From positions 1 to 34,264 of IMG/VR virus record IMGVR_UViG_3300034062_003008: DNA of 34,264 nucleotides; one strand, given 5' to 3'. Positions 6,750 to 13,374 of this stretch are shown piece by piece; positions within the stretch are counted from its first letter, which is position 1; each line of letters starts with the position of its first letter. Below the pieces are notes generated by a model. It was not told the DNA's origin. It saw only the letters and a list, made by a program, of their open reading frames with translations, and did no database searches. A program made the position numbers and the translations under genes. Origin of the DNA: a virus.

Positions 6750-6991
6750 CGGACGATGCCAAGAGCGGCGTCGGCAAGGTCAAGAGTGGCCCGGCCGAGT
6801 TGCCGAAGACGGCCCGGCTCGGGCTGGGGCTGCTGGATCGGCTGATAGGCCGGCGGGGCGTAGGGCTGGGCGGCGACCATCCGCGATGAAAGCTCGATCA
6901 CTGCGAGCCGCTGGCGGGTCTCGACCAGAAGCGAGCATCCGGCGGCGAGCACGGCGACAACGAGCAGGGCTCGGAGTGTGTCGTGGATCAT
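6746..6991 (-). CDS. Small membrane or lipoprotein-like protein
   Basis: Eighty-one residues with an N-terminal hydrophobic segment (LRALLVVAVLAAGCSLLV). This could be a single membrane anchor or a lipoprotein signal with Cys19, although Ala at the -3 position is not the usual lipobox residue. A Pro/Gln-rich linker follows (PYAPPAYQPIQQPQPEPG). The start overlaps the upstream stop by ATGA, and the stop lies inside the -35 box of P1. Function unknown; an early phage membrane protein such as a superinfection-exclusion factor is one possibility. Confidence 0.65.
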   Translation of the reverse strand: MIHDTLRALLVVAVLAAGCSLLVETRQRLAVIELSSRMVAAQPYAPPAYQPIQQPQPEPGRLRQLGRATLDLADAALGIVR

Positions 6992-7167
6992 GCCGTCACC
7001 TCCGCTTCCGCCGCCTTGATCTGGGCGAGCACCTCGCGGGCCTCCTCTTTGGTGTCGTAGCTGCCGACGCTCCAGGCGTCGGCCCCACGCTGAGCGAGGA
7101 TCTCGAACCAGTAGCAGACGCCACGGCTGCGGGGGTCGCTGATTTTCTTGATGCGGTAGGTGGTCAT
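6988..7167 (-). CDS. 59-residue hypothetical phage protein
   Basis: A short protein beginning MTTYRIKKISDPRSRGVCYWFEI and ending in a charged helix. The pattern is beta strands then a helix, as in many small phage proteins that read 'modified-substrate'-like, but I recognise no family. The stop overlaps the next start by ATGA. A strong GC hairpin precedes the gene. Confidence 0.65.
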   Translation of the reverse strand: MTTYRIKKISDPRSRGVCYWFEILAQRGADAWSVGSYDTKEEAREVLAQIKAAEAEVTA

Positions 7168-7185
7168 GGGGTGCCCTTTGGTGTT

Positions 7186-7211
7186 GCCCGCCGGCCCTGT
7201 TGCCGGCGGGC
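7186..7211. other. Perfect 10-bp GC hairpin between two early genes
   Basis: GCCCGCCGGC (7186-7195) pairs with GCCGGCGGGC (7202-7211) around a 6-base loop. It lies in the 55-bp gap after the first early gene. With no T run it could be an intrinsic terminator of an unusual type, a transcript-end stabiliser or an antitermination target. Confidence 0.45.
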
Positions 7212-7222
7212 GTGGTGGTCGG

Positions 7223-7447
7223 TCAGAGCTGACGGCTGAGGTAGCAGTCGGATGCCTTCATCGCCTCTGGGCTGCCCCAGTGAGCGCAGGTGTTGCGAAC
7301 ACACACGGCGGTCGAGTACCAGCTTCCATAGTTGTCAGGCCACCGATACGCGGCCTTCGCCATCGCGTCGAACTGCTGACGAGTGAACCCTAGGGCAATG
7401 ACTTCCTTGCGGAGGGCTTGGCACTTGCTTTTGGTTGCGGCTGTCAT
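7223..7447 (-). CDS. Small hypothetical protein, first gene after early promoter P2
   Basis: Seventy-four residues, helical N-terminus (KSKCQALRKEVIALGFTRQQFDAMAKAAY), then an aromatic/Cys-containing end (WYSTAVCVRNTCAHWG). No recognised family. The ATG has a GGAGA site. As the first gene of the P2 transcript, with a predicted leader of roughly 45 bases, it is likely to be expressed early. Confidence 0.6.
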   Translation of the reverse strand: MTAATKSKCQALRKEVIALGFTRQQFDAMAKAAYRWPDNYGSWYSTAVCVRNTCAHWGSPEAMKASDCYLSRQL

Positions 7448-7497
7448 CGTTCGTCTCCGGCTGGCGTTGCGTCAGGTCTCATTTGCCTGACGCCCGT

Positions 7498-7525
7498 ATT
7501 CTAGCGTCGGCGTTAGAAGTGTCAA
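7498..7525 (-). promoter_or_regulatory. Leftward early promoter P2 with operator in the spacer
   Basis: TTGACA (7525-7520) and TAGAAT (7503-7498) on the minus strand are separated by 16 bp, close to the sigma70 consensus. The spacer contains TAGCGTCGGCGTTAG (7502-7516), identical to the P1 copy; with flanks, 25 consecutive positions differ at only one base between P1 and P2. It drives the 74-residue gene and onward. A repressor bound here would cover both the -35 and the -10 box. Confidence 0.8.
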
Positions 7526-7576
7526 CAGGTGAGAAAAAGCGGGGGAAACGGCATCCTGTCGGGATCGCAAGGAAGG

Positions 7577-7813
7577 CTAGTTCGCCTTGAACCCGCCCTT
7601 GGGGCGGCCCGTCTTCGGCTTGGCCTTGGCCAGCTTCTCGACCTCGGCCTCGTCGAACACCAGGGCGGTCGGGGCGGCCCAATAGCGGGTCAGCCCGCCT
7701 TTCTTGGCCCCGAGCAGGCCCAACTGGCGGACCCTGCCCATGCTGACGCCCAGTTTCTTGGCGGCGTCAGCCGTCGAAATCAGCTTCTTGCCTTCAGGTA
7801 GGGCCACGACCAT
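7577..7813 (-). CDS. Small helix-turn-helix protein (repressor or excisionase-like)
   Basis: Seventy-eight residues with an excisionase/MerR-type helix-turn-helix: KLISTADAAKKLGVSMGRVR, then a recognition/wing region (LLGAKKGGLTRYWAAPTALVFDEAEVEKL), and a basic tail (KAKPKTGRPKGGFK). It lies divergently next to the integrase, where excisionases or lysogeny regulators are normally found. The ATG has no usable Shine-Dalgarno, and the -10 box of P3 ends six bases upstream, so the mRNA is probably leaderless. It is the best candidate to bind the shared early operator, but directionality control of the integrase is equally possible. Confidence 0.75.
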   Translation of the reverse strand: MVVALPEGKKLISTADAAKKLGVSMGRVRQLGLLGAKKGGLTRYWAAPTALVFDEAEVEKLAKAKPKTGRPKGGFKAN

Positions 7814-7819
7814 GCCTCA

Positions 7820-7847
7820 ATACTAACGCCGGGGCTACGTCCGTCAA
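7820..7847 (-). promoter_or_regulatory. Leftward promoter P3 with inverted operator, leaderless start
   Basis: TTGACG (7847-7842) and TAGTAT (7825-7820) are spaced by 16 bp. The spacer/-10 region contains CTAACGCCGGGGCTA (7823-7837), which is the early operator in the opposite orientation with 13 of 15 matches. The expected start site coincides with the A of the ATG at 7813. Confidence 0.7.
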
Positions 7848-7934
7848 ACTGTACGACTGGAACTGGCCCCCGACCCCGGCGTAGGATCGGTGGCAGCTCC
7901 AATGTTCGAGTGGAGGCGGCTCCCCTCAAAGAGC

Positions 7935-7950
7935 TGTATACTTGTGTACA
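7935..7950. promoter_or_regulatory. Imperfect palindrome over the integrase promoter region
   Basis: TGTATAC-TT-GTGTACA is a dyad with one mismatched pair per arm of seven. It includes a plausible -10 box TATACT (7937-7942) for rightward transcription; no good -35 is visible. It lies 10-16 bases before the AAGGAGG site of the integrase, so it may be an operator for the integrase, different in sequence from the leftward operators. Confidence 0.45.
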
Positions 7951-7971
7951 CTTATCCACAAGGAGGCAGTT

Positions 7972-8913
7972 ATGGACCCGATGACGCTTGCAGAACTGTT
8001 TGAACGCTACGGGGATCTCAGGAATCTCGACGCCAAGACGATGCGGCTGTACGCGATGCTCTTGGAACGCCTACGAGCCTTCCTGGGGCACGAGCCCACG
8101 GTGGCCGACCTAGATGACCTCGTGATCAGTCGCTACCTCAGACAGCGTGCTACGCACGTCCACAAGGGCAAGCAGTTGAGGCCAGCCTCGGTCCAGAAGG
8201 ACAAGGTGATGATCCAGGCCGTCTGGAACCTCGCCGCTCGCAAGCGGTGGGCCAAAGAGTTCCCTGAGTTGCCCCGCATCAAGGTGGCCAAATCCATCCC
8301 CACGGGCCGGGCCTATACGGCCGAAGACGTTGCCAAGCTCGTGCGGCGGGCAAAGCGCCGCCAGGGCATGACAGGCGGCAAGCATTCCGCCTGGTGGTGG
8401 TCCACTCTGATCTACATGGCGTACTGCACGGGCGAGCGGGCGTCGGCCCTGCTGTCGCTTCGGTGGGGCGAACTTGACCTTGAGCGTCGCAGGGTGCGCT
8501 TTTTGGGCGCGACAAGGAAGGGTTCGACCCACGACATCGAGCGAGACTTTACGGTGGACCTGGCCGCCATGCTGGCCGCAAAACAAGGGAAGCCCGACGA
8601 GCTCGTCTGGCCATGGGACCGGCAAAAGGGATCGCTCTGGACAAGCCTCAAACTTCTTTGCCGGCTGGCTGACGTGAAATACCGGGGCTTTCACGGGCTG
8701 CGGCGCACGCGGGCCTCCTACGCAGCCCTGGCCGGCGGAACGGCGGCGGCAACTCAAGTGCTCGATCACAGCGATCCCAAGCTTCAGGAGCGATACGTCG
8801 ATCCGACGATCTGCCCCAGCGAACAGAGCAGCGTGGACGTGATGCCGCCGCTCAACCTCTACGACCCGCCCCCTGACAGTGCTGGTCAAGAGCCCGGCAA
8901 GCCGGCCGCTTGA
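7972..8913 (+). CDS. int: Tyrosine recombinase (phage integrase)
   Basis: A 313-residue tyrosine recombinase that would catalyse integration and excision at att sites. Catalytic residues are visible: Arg156 in TGERASALLSLRW, Lys183 as the likely beta-hairpin Lys, His241 and Arg244 in HGLRRTRASYA, His266 in LDHSDPKLQERY and the nucleophile Tyr275. An N-terminal SAM-like core-binding domain occupies about residues 1-100. The ATG at 7972 has a perfect AAGGAGG. A TTG at 7942 would be a poorer start. It is the only accepted gene on the plus strand. The att site could not be identified. The C-terminal 35 residues after Tyr275 are variable and Pro-rich. Confidence 0.93.
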   Translation: MDPMTLAELFERYGDLRNLDAKTMRLYAMLLERLRAFLGHEPTVADLDDLVISRYLRQRATHVHKGKQLRPASVQKDKVMIQAVWNLAARKRWAKEFPELPRIKVAKSIPTGRAYTAEDVAKLVRRAKRRQGMTGGKHSAWWWSTLIYMAYCTGERASALLSLRWGELDLERRRVRFLGATRKGSTHDIERDFTVDLAAMLAAKQGKPDELVWPWDRQKGSLWTSLKLLCRLADVKYRGFHGLRRTRASYAALAGGTAAATQVLDHSDPKLQERYVDPTICPSEQSSVDVMPPLNLYDPPPDSAGQEPGKPAA

Positions 8914-8928
8914 CGTATGTCAGCCCGC

Positions 8929-8980
8929 GACGGGGGCGGCGAGGGTAAAGGAAGCGAAACCCCTCGCCGCCGCGCCCGTC
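8929..8980. terminator. Strong hairpin between convergent genes
   Basis: An 11-bp perfect stem (GGCGGCGAGGG at 8935-8945 with CCCTCGCCGCC at 8961-8971) around a 15-base loop is extended by GACGGG/CCCGTC (8929-8934 and 8975-8980). It lies between the end of int (+) and the end of the 124-residue gene (-). The symmetry suits a bidirectional transcription stop, although neither side has a T tract. Confidence 0.7.
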
Positions 8981-8984
8981 CGGG

Positions 8985-9359
8985 TCAGTGTTGCGGGTCT
9001 TTGTCGATGAAGATCGAGTAGCCGCCTCGCGCCCTGGCCTCCATCACCTCGACCTTTTCCTTGGTGCCCGGGATCGCGGCCGTCGGCTTTGGCGAATCCA
9101 TCACGGCCTGCACCTCGCGGACAACCTCGTCGAACTCGTCGCGGGCCAAGAGCAGGGCATCATGGAGAATCGTCCTGTCATAGCTCGCGGCCCGCTCGGT
9201 GTACGCATGGTTGCCAATCAGCGAATCGCCGCCGACGTTGCGGCGATTGCTGTAGATCAACAGGGTTGAACGTAGGTGGGCCTGCACGCGCTGCACCCGC
9301 GTCAACCACTTGCGTAGCTGCGGGTTGAGGTCGTCCGGCCATCTGACTCGCTGTGCCAA
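8985..9359 (-). CDS. Hypothetical protein converging on the integrase
   Basis: A 124-residue, mostly helical protein beginning at a TTG (9359) with GGGAG upstream: WPDDLNPQLRKWLTRVQRVQAHL, then ASYDRTILHDALLLARDEFDEV. No recognised family. It is the last gene of the late leftward transcript before the hairpin. The start codon choice is the main uncertainty. Confidence 0.6.
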   Translation of the reverse strand: MAQRVRWPDDLNPQLRKWLTRVQRVQAHLRSTLLIYSNRRNVGGDSLIGNHAYTERAASYDRTILHDALLLARDEFDEVVREVQAVMDSPKPTAAIPGTKEKVEVMEARARGGYSIFIDKDPQH

Positions 9360-9407
9360 GCGACCACTCCCTGGTCGCTTCCTTTGCGATCCACGCTATC
9401 CGGTATG

Positions 9408-10682
9408 TCAAGCAAACAGCGGCCCGGCCGCTGCATCAACCGCCGCGATCCTCGCCGTGGCTATCTCGACGTATTCCGCCTCGCGTTCGATGCCGATGAA
9501 CCGGAAGCCCTCAAGGATCGCCCCCTTGCCCGTGGAGCCGCTTCCGGTGAACGGGTCGAGCACTACACCGCCGGGCGGCGTCACGAGGCGGCAGAGGTAA
9601 CGCATGAGGTCGGTGGGTTTCACGGTGGGGTGATGGTTTCTAGGCCGTGTGCGGTTGGCCTTGTCGGTGTTCACCCATTCGCCATCAACCAATGTGCGAC
9701 CTGCAACCCCGTCACCTCCGTTGTATTTTAGCGATGTGTCTCGCTCTGGATGTGATGCCAGCCCCTCATCCCGATCCGCCTTGCTCGCCTTGGCGCAGTA
9801 GAAGAAGCGGGCGGCGGAGCCGGAGTCTCGGTATTGCTGCGTCTCAGCGTTGCCCCATGTGCCGCTGTAAACGCCACCAGAGTCTGTGCCGGTGTTGCCT
9901 CCGTTTCTCGCGCTCGTCGCCGGAAACAGCCCCACCACCTCCTCGCTGCCGTCGTGGATGAGGTTCGCGGGCCAGCGGCCGAGGCCGTCATCAAGATTCG
10001 TGGTCTTTGATTTCCAGCCACCGTCAAATCCGTTTGTCTCTTGATGGCGAGCAAGTTTCCGGCCGCCTTCTGACTTCTGATCGCCGGATGTGATCCCCAC
10101 CCTGCACCCATCCACGTTGATCGCCCCCGTGCCATGCGTCAGCACGTTCTGCGCGACGGTGCCGACGAGCGGCTTGCGGGCCACGATGATCGGCTCCCAG
10201 GCGGGCTTGAGGGCCGTGCCCCAGCCGGACCACTGGATAGCCTCGCCGCTGATAGCCTCGCCGCTGATAGCCTCGCCGCTCTTGCGAGCGCCGAGGATGG
10301 CGTTGTTGCCGCCTTGTCCGCCGGGAACCCGTGGACGCTCCGCCCCAGCCGCCTTGTCAATCGCCTTGCTCACGTCGTGCGACTTGGGGAAGCCGCTGCC
10401 GTAGACCCACATCACGCAGTCCCGAATCTCCCAGCCAGCGTCCTCGATGGCACACGCGAGGCGGTGATAGGTCCGAGTCCCGCCGAACGCGAGCAGGTGG
10501 GCTCCTGGCTTCGCCACGCGGAGAGCTTCGGTCCAGAACTCCACGCCCGGCACGCCGTGATCCCAGCCCTTGCCCATGAACGACAGGCCGTAGGGCGGAT
10601 CGCTCACGATGGCGTCAACGCTCTCGGCGTCGAGTGTCGCCATGACTTCGCGGCAGTCGCCGTGGTGGATCGTCCAGGCCAT
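9408..10682 (-). CDS. Site-specific DNA methyltransferase (DPPY type)
   Basis: A 424-residue SAM-dependent DNA methyltransferase of the N6-adenine/N4-cytosine superfamily. The catalytic DPPY is at residues 28-31, preceded by an IVS strand, and the SAM-binding DPFTGSGSTG is at 376-385. This order and the long central target-recognition region (about 110-340) are typical of phage and restriction-associated enzymes. NHHPTVKPTDLMRYL before motif I is the usual family signature. No endonuclease gene is next to it. The central region contains a threefold SGEAI repeat encoded by a 15-bp tandem repeat. It probably modifies phage DNA to escape host restriction. Confidence 0.92.
   Translation of the reverse strand: MAWTIHHGDCREVMATLDAESVDAIVSDPPYGLSFMGKGWDHGVPGVEFWTEALRVAKPGAHLLAFGGTRTYHRLACAIEDAGWEIRDCVMWVYGSGFPKSHDVSKAIDKAAGAERPRVPGGQGGNNAILGARKSGEAISGEAISGEAIQWSGWGTALKPAWEPIIVARKPLVGTVAQNVLTHGTGAINVDGCRVGITSGDQKSEGGRKLARHQETNGFDGGWKSKTTNLDDGLGRWPANLIHDGSEEVVGLFPATSARNGGNTGTDSGGVYSGTWGNAETQQYRDSGSAARFFYCAKASKADRDEGLASHPERDTSLKYNGGDGVAGRTLVDGEWVNTDKANRTRPRNHHPTVKPTDLMRYLCRLVTPPGGVVLDPFTGSGSTGKGAILEGFRFIGIEREAEYVEIATARIAAVDAAAGPLFA
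10236..10280. repeat. Three perfect 15-bp tandem repeats in a methyltransferase gene
   Basis: GATAGCCTCGCCGCT is repeated three times without interruption, adding five residues (SGEAI in turn) per copy. The period is a multiple of three, so copy-number change keeps the frame and could alter the target-recognition region. Confidence 0.9.
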
Positions 10683-10703
10683 GCCGCAAGCGTGGCGAAC
10701 GTG

Positions 10704-11090
10704 TCAAGCGCGGCGCAGATGCCGGGCCTCCCAGATGCAGCGGCGGAAGTCGATCCGCTCCTCAATGCTGGCGAACCAAATCGCGGCAAGCTCTGTCACC
10801 ACGGGCTGCACCAGGAGGTCGAGGGCCGCCATCGTGTTGGGCGACGTGCCCCATCGGGCTTCGAGGTCTTCGCGGACCTTGGCCCAGATGACCGGCATCG
10901 CGTCGAGCACCTTCGGCGCGTCGGCGTCGCCCTTGGCGGCGTAGCGGGCCATCGTTCGCTCAGGCCAAAACCGTAGGGTCGTGTCCACCACCTCGGCCGT
11001 AGCGTCAGCCATGCCGCCAGCCTTCACGGCGAGCCGGCGGTTGATCGTCTTGTGCAGATCCACGAGCAGCATGCCGAGCGCGTCGCCCAC
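10704..11090 (-). CDS. Helical hypothetical phage protein
   Basis: A 128-residue, predicted all-helical protein. I prefer the GTG at 11090 (GDALGMLLVDLHKTINRRLAV) because GGGAGG lies just upstream; a GTG at 11096 would overlap that site. The end is basic (FRRCIWEARHLRRA). No family recognised. It lies between the small membrane-protein cassette and the methyltransferase. Confidence 0.6.
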   Translation of the reverse strand: MGDALGMLLVDLHKTINRRLAVKAGGMADATAEVVDTTLRFWPERTMARYAAKGDADAPKVLDAMPVIWAKVREDLEARWGTSPNTMAALDLLVQPVVTELAAIWFASIEERIDFRRCIWEARHLRRA

Positions 11091-11105
11091 GGGCACCTCC
11101 CGCCA

Positions 11106-11441
11106 CTAGGGCCTGGCCGGTGATCCTTGCGCGGGCGACGCGCCCGACACGCGGCACTTACCGTCGGGGCAGCCCTTGCCGCCTTTGCACTTGCACGAGG
11201 CCGGGCACGGGCAGGCCGTGCGATGGCCGTCTCCGTGCGTGATCCAGCCGTTCACGCACTCGCCGCAGCACTTGTCGGGCTTCGGCCCGGGGGCCGGGGG
11301 CGTGGGGCTCGGGGCCTCGACGGCCATCGACGCTCGCGCCGCACTGACGGCCGCAGCCGCGCGGGCCGCCTCACGATCGAACGCGACCGGGTCGGCCGAG
11401 AGCCAAGTGAGCACCCAGAGGATCCAATTCCAGAAGGACAT
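11106..11441 (-). CDS. Membrane-anchored cysteine-rich small protein
   Basis: A 111-residue protein with an N-terminal membrane segment (MSFWNWILWVLTWLSADPVAF), an Ala-rich helix, a Pro-rich linker and a Cys-rich end. The Cys region (CCGECVNGWITHGDG, then ACPCPASCKCKGGKGC) contains eleven cysteines in about 45 residues, as in disulphide-rich or metal-binding modules. Together with the neighbouring membrane proteins it suggests an envelope role. It resembles no lysis protein family that I can name. If exported, the cysteines would form disulphides in the periplasm. Confidence 0.7.
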   Translation of the reverse strand: MSFWNWILWVLTWLSADPVAFDREAARAAAAVSAARASMAVEAPSPTPPAPGPKPDKCCGECVNGWITHGDGHRTACPCPASCKCKGGKGCPDGKCRVSGASPAQGSPARP

Positions 11442-11444
11442 GGG

Positions 11445-11708
11445 CTACCAGCCTTTCCCGTGGTCCACGATTGCGTAGCCGTCGTCACCGATGGCGGGGG
11501 CCTTCACCAGTTGCCGCGACTGCACCTCGGGCGGGGCGGGCTCAACGAACACGGCAACCCAGAGCATCTGTTTCGCAGCCTTGGCGATCCATCGAAGCAC
11601 GGGGCGATCCGCGAGCGGGCCGACCGGTTGGCCTGGCGGGCTGGCCATCCAGTAGCCGAGGGCCACGCAGGCGACGAGGACGATCATCGTGTTGCGGTCA
11701 ACTTTCAT
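11445..11708 (-). CDS. Small membrane protein next to the papain-like protease
   Basis: Eighty-seven residues with one clear membrane segment (TMIVLVACVALGYWMASPP) after a short charged N-terminus, then a second weaker hydrophobic stretch (MLWVAVFVEPAPP). The start overlaps the protease gene's stop by ATGA, so its synthesis should be coupled to that of the protease. A holin- or spanin-like helper role is possible; size and topology fit, sequence similarity is not recognised. Confidence 0.65.
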   Translation of the reverse strand: MKVDRNTMIVLVACVALGYWMASPPGQPVGPLADRPVLRWIAKAAKQMLWVAVFVEPAPPEVQSRQLVKAPAIGDDGYAIVDHGKGW

Positions 11709-12838
11709 GGCTCAACCTTCGTCAGAGACTCGATCGGTGCCGGCTGCAGCCAGCGGCCGTTGTGAATGTCGCGGTAGCCAAACCCGGCGACGCCGCCGAT
11801 GGCCCACGTATCGCCCTTGATCATTCGCTCGACGACGCTGCGGCGTGCGAGAAACGCACCGTCGGGCAGGTCGGCCGGGAACTTGCCGCCCTCGTATCGC
11901 AGGTAGCGAGGCCCCCAGCTATTGAGAATGACAGCGAGATCGTCTGGAGCGCCGTTGGCCTTGTGGAGAATCCCACAAATCATCATCTGGTGATGCCACG
12001 TCCCGCTGGCCTCGGCGATGCCGCGATTGGCGACGGTAGAGAAGCCCTGCGAGCTTGCGACGGTGCACGGGTAGCCCGACTCCAAGGCCGCCGCTAGCTC
12101 GCTCCAGGTCTCGACCTTGACGACGTGCTTACACGGGTGCTTCTTCGCCAGCCGGTCGAGCCGATAGTTGTCGCCCTGGCCGCCGGCCCCGTACGCCCCC
12201 TCGCTCTTTTCTCGGCTGGCGTTGTAGGTCGTGTAGTCGAAGATACCTTCGTATGGCTTGCGGTAGATCACGCCCCAGTCGCGGAGCCAGCGGGCGGCGG
12301 CGGCACCGAAGGAGCCATCGCTCCAGCCGCCGACGGGCTGCGACCCGTCGTAGCCTTCGGGGTTGTTTCGCCTCGCCTCGACGCGGGATCCGCCATACAG
12401 TGGCTCGGTCGCGGGCATCAGCGGCGGCTCGGCTAGTTCGCCGATTTCCCACGACACCGCCTCGGCACAATACACGGCGTGCATCGCGCCCCACGCGACG
12501 CAGCTGCCGTTCAATTGCTTACCAACAACGAAGTCCGTGCCGTAGCGGGCACGGTGAGCCTTGAACATGGCACGATAGAGGAACGTGTCCACGTTCTTCG
12601 CCTTGGCCATAGCCTCGGCCCCAGCCTGCCGGAACATCGGCTGCGGAAGCTCGGCCATGAACTCGGCCACGCCTTCGGGGTTGGGCACGTACCCGTAGTT
12701 GCCGTCATCGCCCCCGAGGCCGGTCCAGCCGCCGGGAACGCCGTCGCCGCGCCACGCTTCAAGGGCCACGGCGAGGCCCAGCCCGAGGAGCAGGGCGGCG
12801 GTAAAGATTTGCCACTTGGCTTTCGCGGACGAGCTCAT
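11705..12838 (-). CDS. Membrane-anchored papain-family (C1) cysteine protease
   Basis: A 377-residue protein with an N-terminal membrane segment (about residues 11-30, IFTAALLLGLGLAVALEAW) and a papain-like catalytic domain. The triad is visible: Cys113 in QLNGSCVAWGAMHAV with oxyanion Gln108, His283 in WHHQMMICGI, and Asn306 in ILNSWGP. The family cleaves peptide bonds. The ATG at 12838 is coupled by ATGA to the upstream membrane gene; a longer frame from 12889 is rejected. The flanking genes are all small membrane proteins, which suggests action at the envelope. Such proteases are rare in phage lysis regions, where a peptidoglycan hydrolase is expected; none is seen nearby. Alternative roles are tail or host-protein processing. 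Confidence 0.88.
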   Translation of the reverse strand: MSSSAKAKWQIFTAALLLGLGLAVALEAWRGDGVPGGWTGLGGDDGNYGYVPNPEGVAEFMAELPQPMFRQAGAEAMAKAKNVDTFLYRAMFKAHRARYGTDFVVGKQLNGSCVAWGAMHAVYCAEAVSWEIGELAEPPLMPATEPLYGGSRVEARRNNPEGYDGSQPVGGWSDGSFGAAAARWLRDWGVIYRKPYEGIFDYTTYNASREKSEGAYGAGGQGDNYRLDRLAKKHPCKHVVKVETWSELAAALESGYPCTVASSQGFSTVANRGIAEASGTWHHQMMICGILHKANGAPDDLAVILNSWGPRYLRYEGGKFPADLPDGAFLARRSVVERMIKGDTWAIGGVAGFGYRDIHNGRWLQPAPIESLTKVEP

Positions 12839-13374
12839 CGGGCGGCGGCCTCCGCGGCACGGCCAACCTCGCGATAGGCGGCGACCCATCGGGCTCGCTG
12901 CTCAGGCGTCAGCGGCCCGCCCGAGGTGCCCGCGGCGGCGTTGAGGTACTCCTCGATCGCGGCCCGTGCCCGGGGGTGCTTCTCGCCGAGGCTCTGCCCC
13001 TTCACCAAGAGGAGCCGGGTCCGCACTCGCAACTCGTCGAAAGCGACGCCCGTCTTGATCAACGGCTCGGCCTGCGTTGCGTCCCACTCGAGCTCGGCCG
13101 CGAGCTCGTTGCACAGAGCGGCCGTCGTGGCCGCGTCGGCTGCGGCGTCAGGCCCGACGAACGTGCCCCGCAAATCGAGCCTGGTGGCGTCTGGCGTGGG
13201 TGTGGGCTGCGGGCTGGCCGGCGAGCGGCTGGCGTAGGAGATCAGGGCAGCGGCCCCGAGGGCGATCGCGGCGTAGTGCCGGCGGTCGAGCCGCTCGACC
13301 AGGTGGGCGTGCTCCTGGATCCACGGCCACGCCAGCGCGACGGCAGCGGCCAGCAACAGGGCGGCGGTGATCAT
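12835..13374 (-). CDS. Two-segment membrane protein
   Basis: A 179-residue protein with two hydrophobic segments near the N-terminus (residues 1-16, MITAALLLAAAVALAW, and about 33-47, YAAIALGAAALIS) and a charged C-terminal helical domain with TKEQRARW-like spacing (LTPEQRARWVAAYREVGRAA). The ATG at 13374 overlaps the holin-like gene's stop. No family recognised; the topology suits a phage membrane accessory protein in a lysis or envelope cassette. Confidence 0.65.
   Translation of the reverse strand: MITAALLLAAAVALAWPWIQEHAHLVERLDRRHYAAIALGAAALISYASRSPASPQPTPTPDATRLDLRGTFVGPDAAADAATTAALCNELAAELEWDATQAEPLIKTGVAFDELRVRTRLLLVKGQSLGEKHPRARAAIEEYLNAAAGTSGGPLTPEQRARWVAAYREVGRAAEAAAR

Noticed and set aside
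7972-8980. attP site near the integrase
   Set aside because: No tRNA-end-like sequence or convincing core with arm sites could be identified without host sequence for comparison.
12839-12889. Longer start of the papain-like protease
   Set aside because: The ATG at 12838 overlaps the preceding stop by ATGA and begins directly before the membrane segment; the extension is basic shadow sequence.
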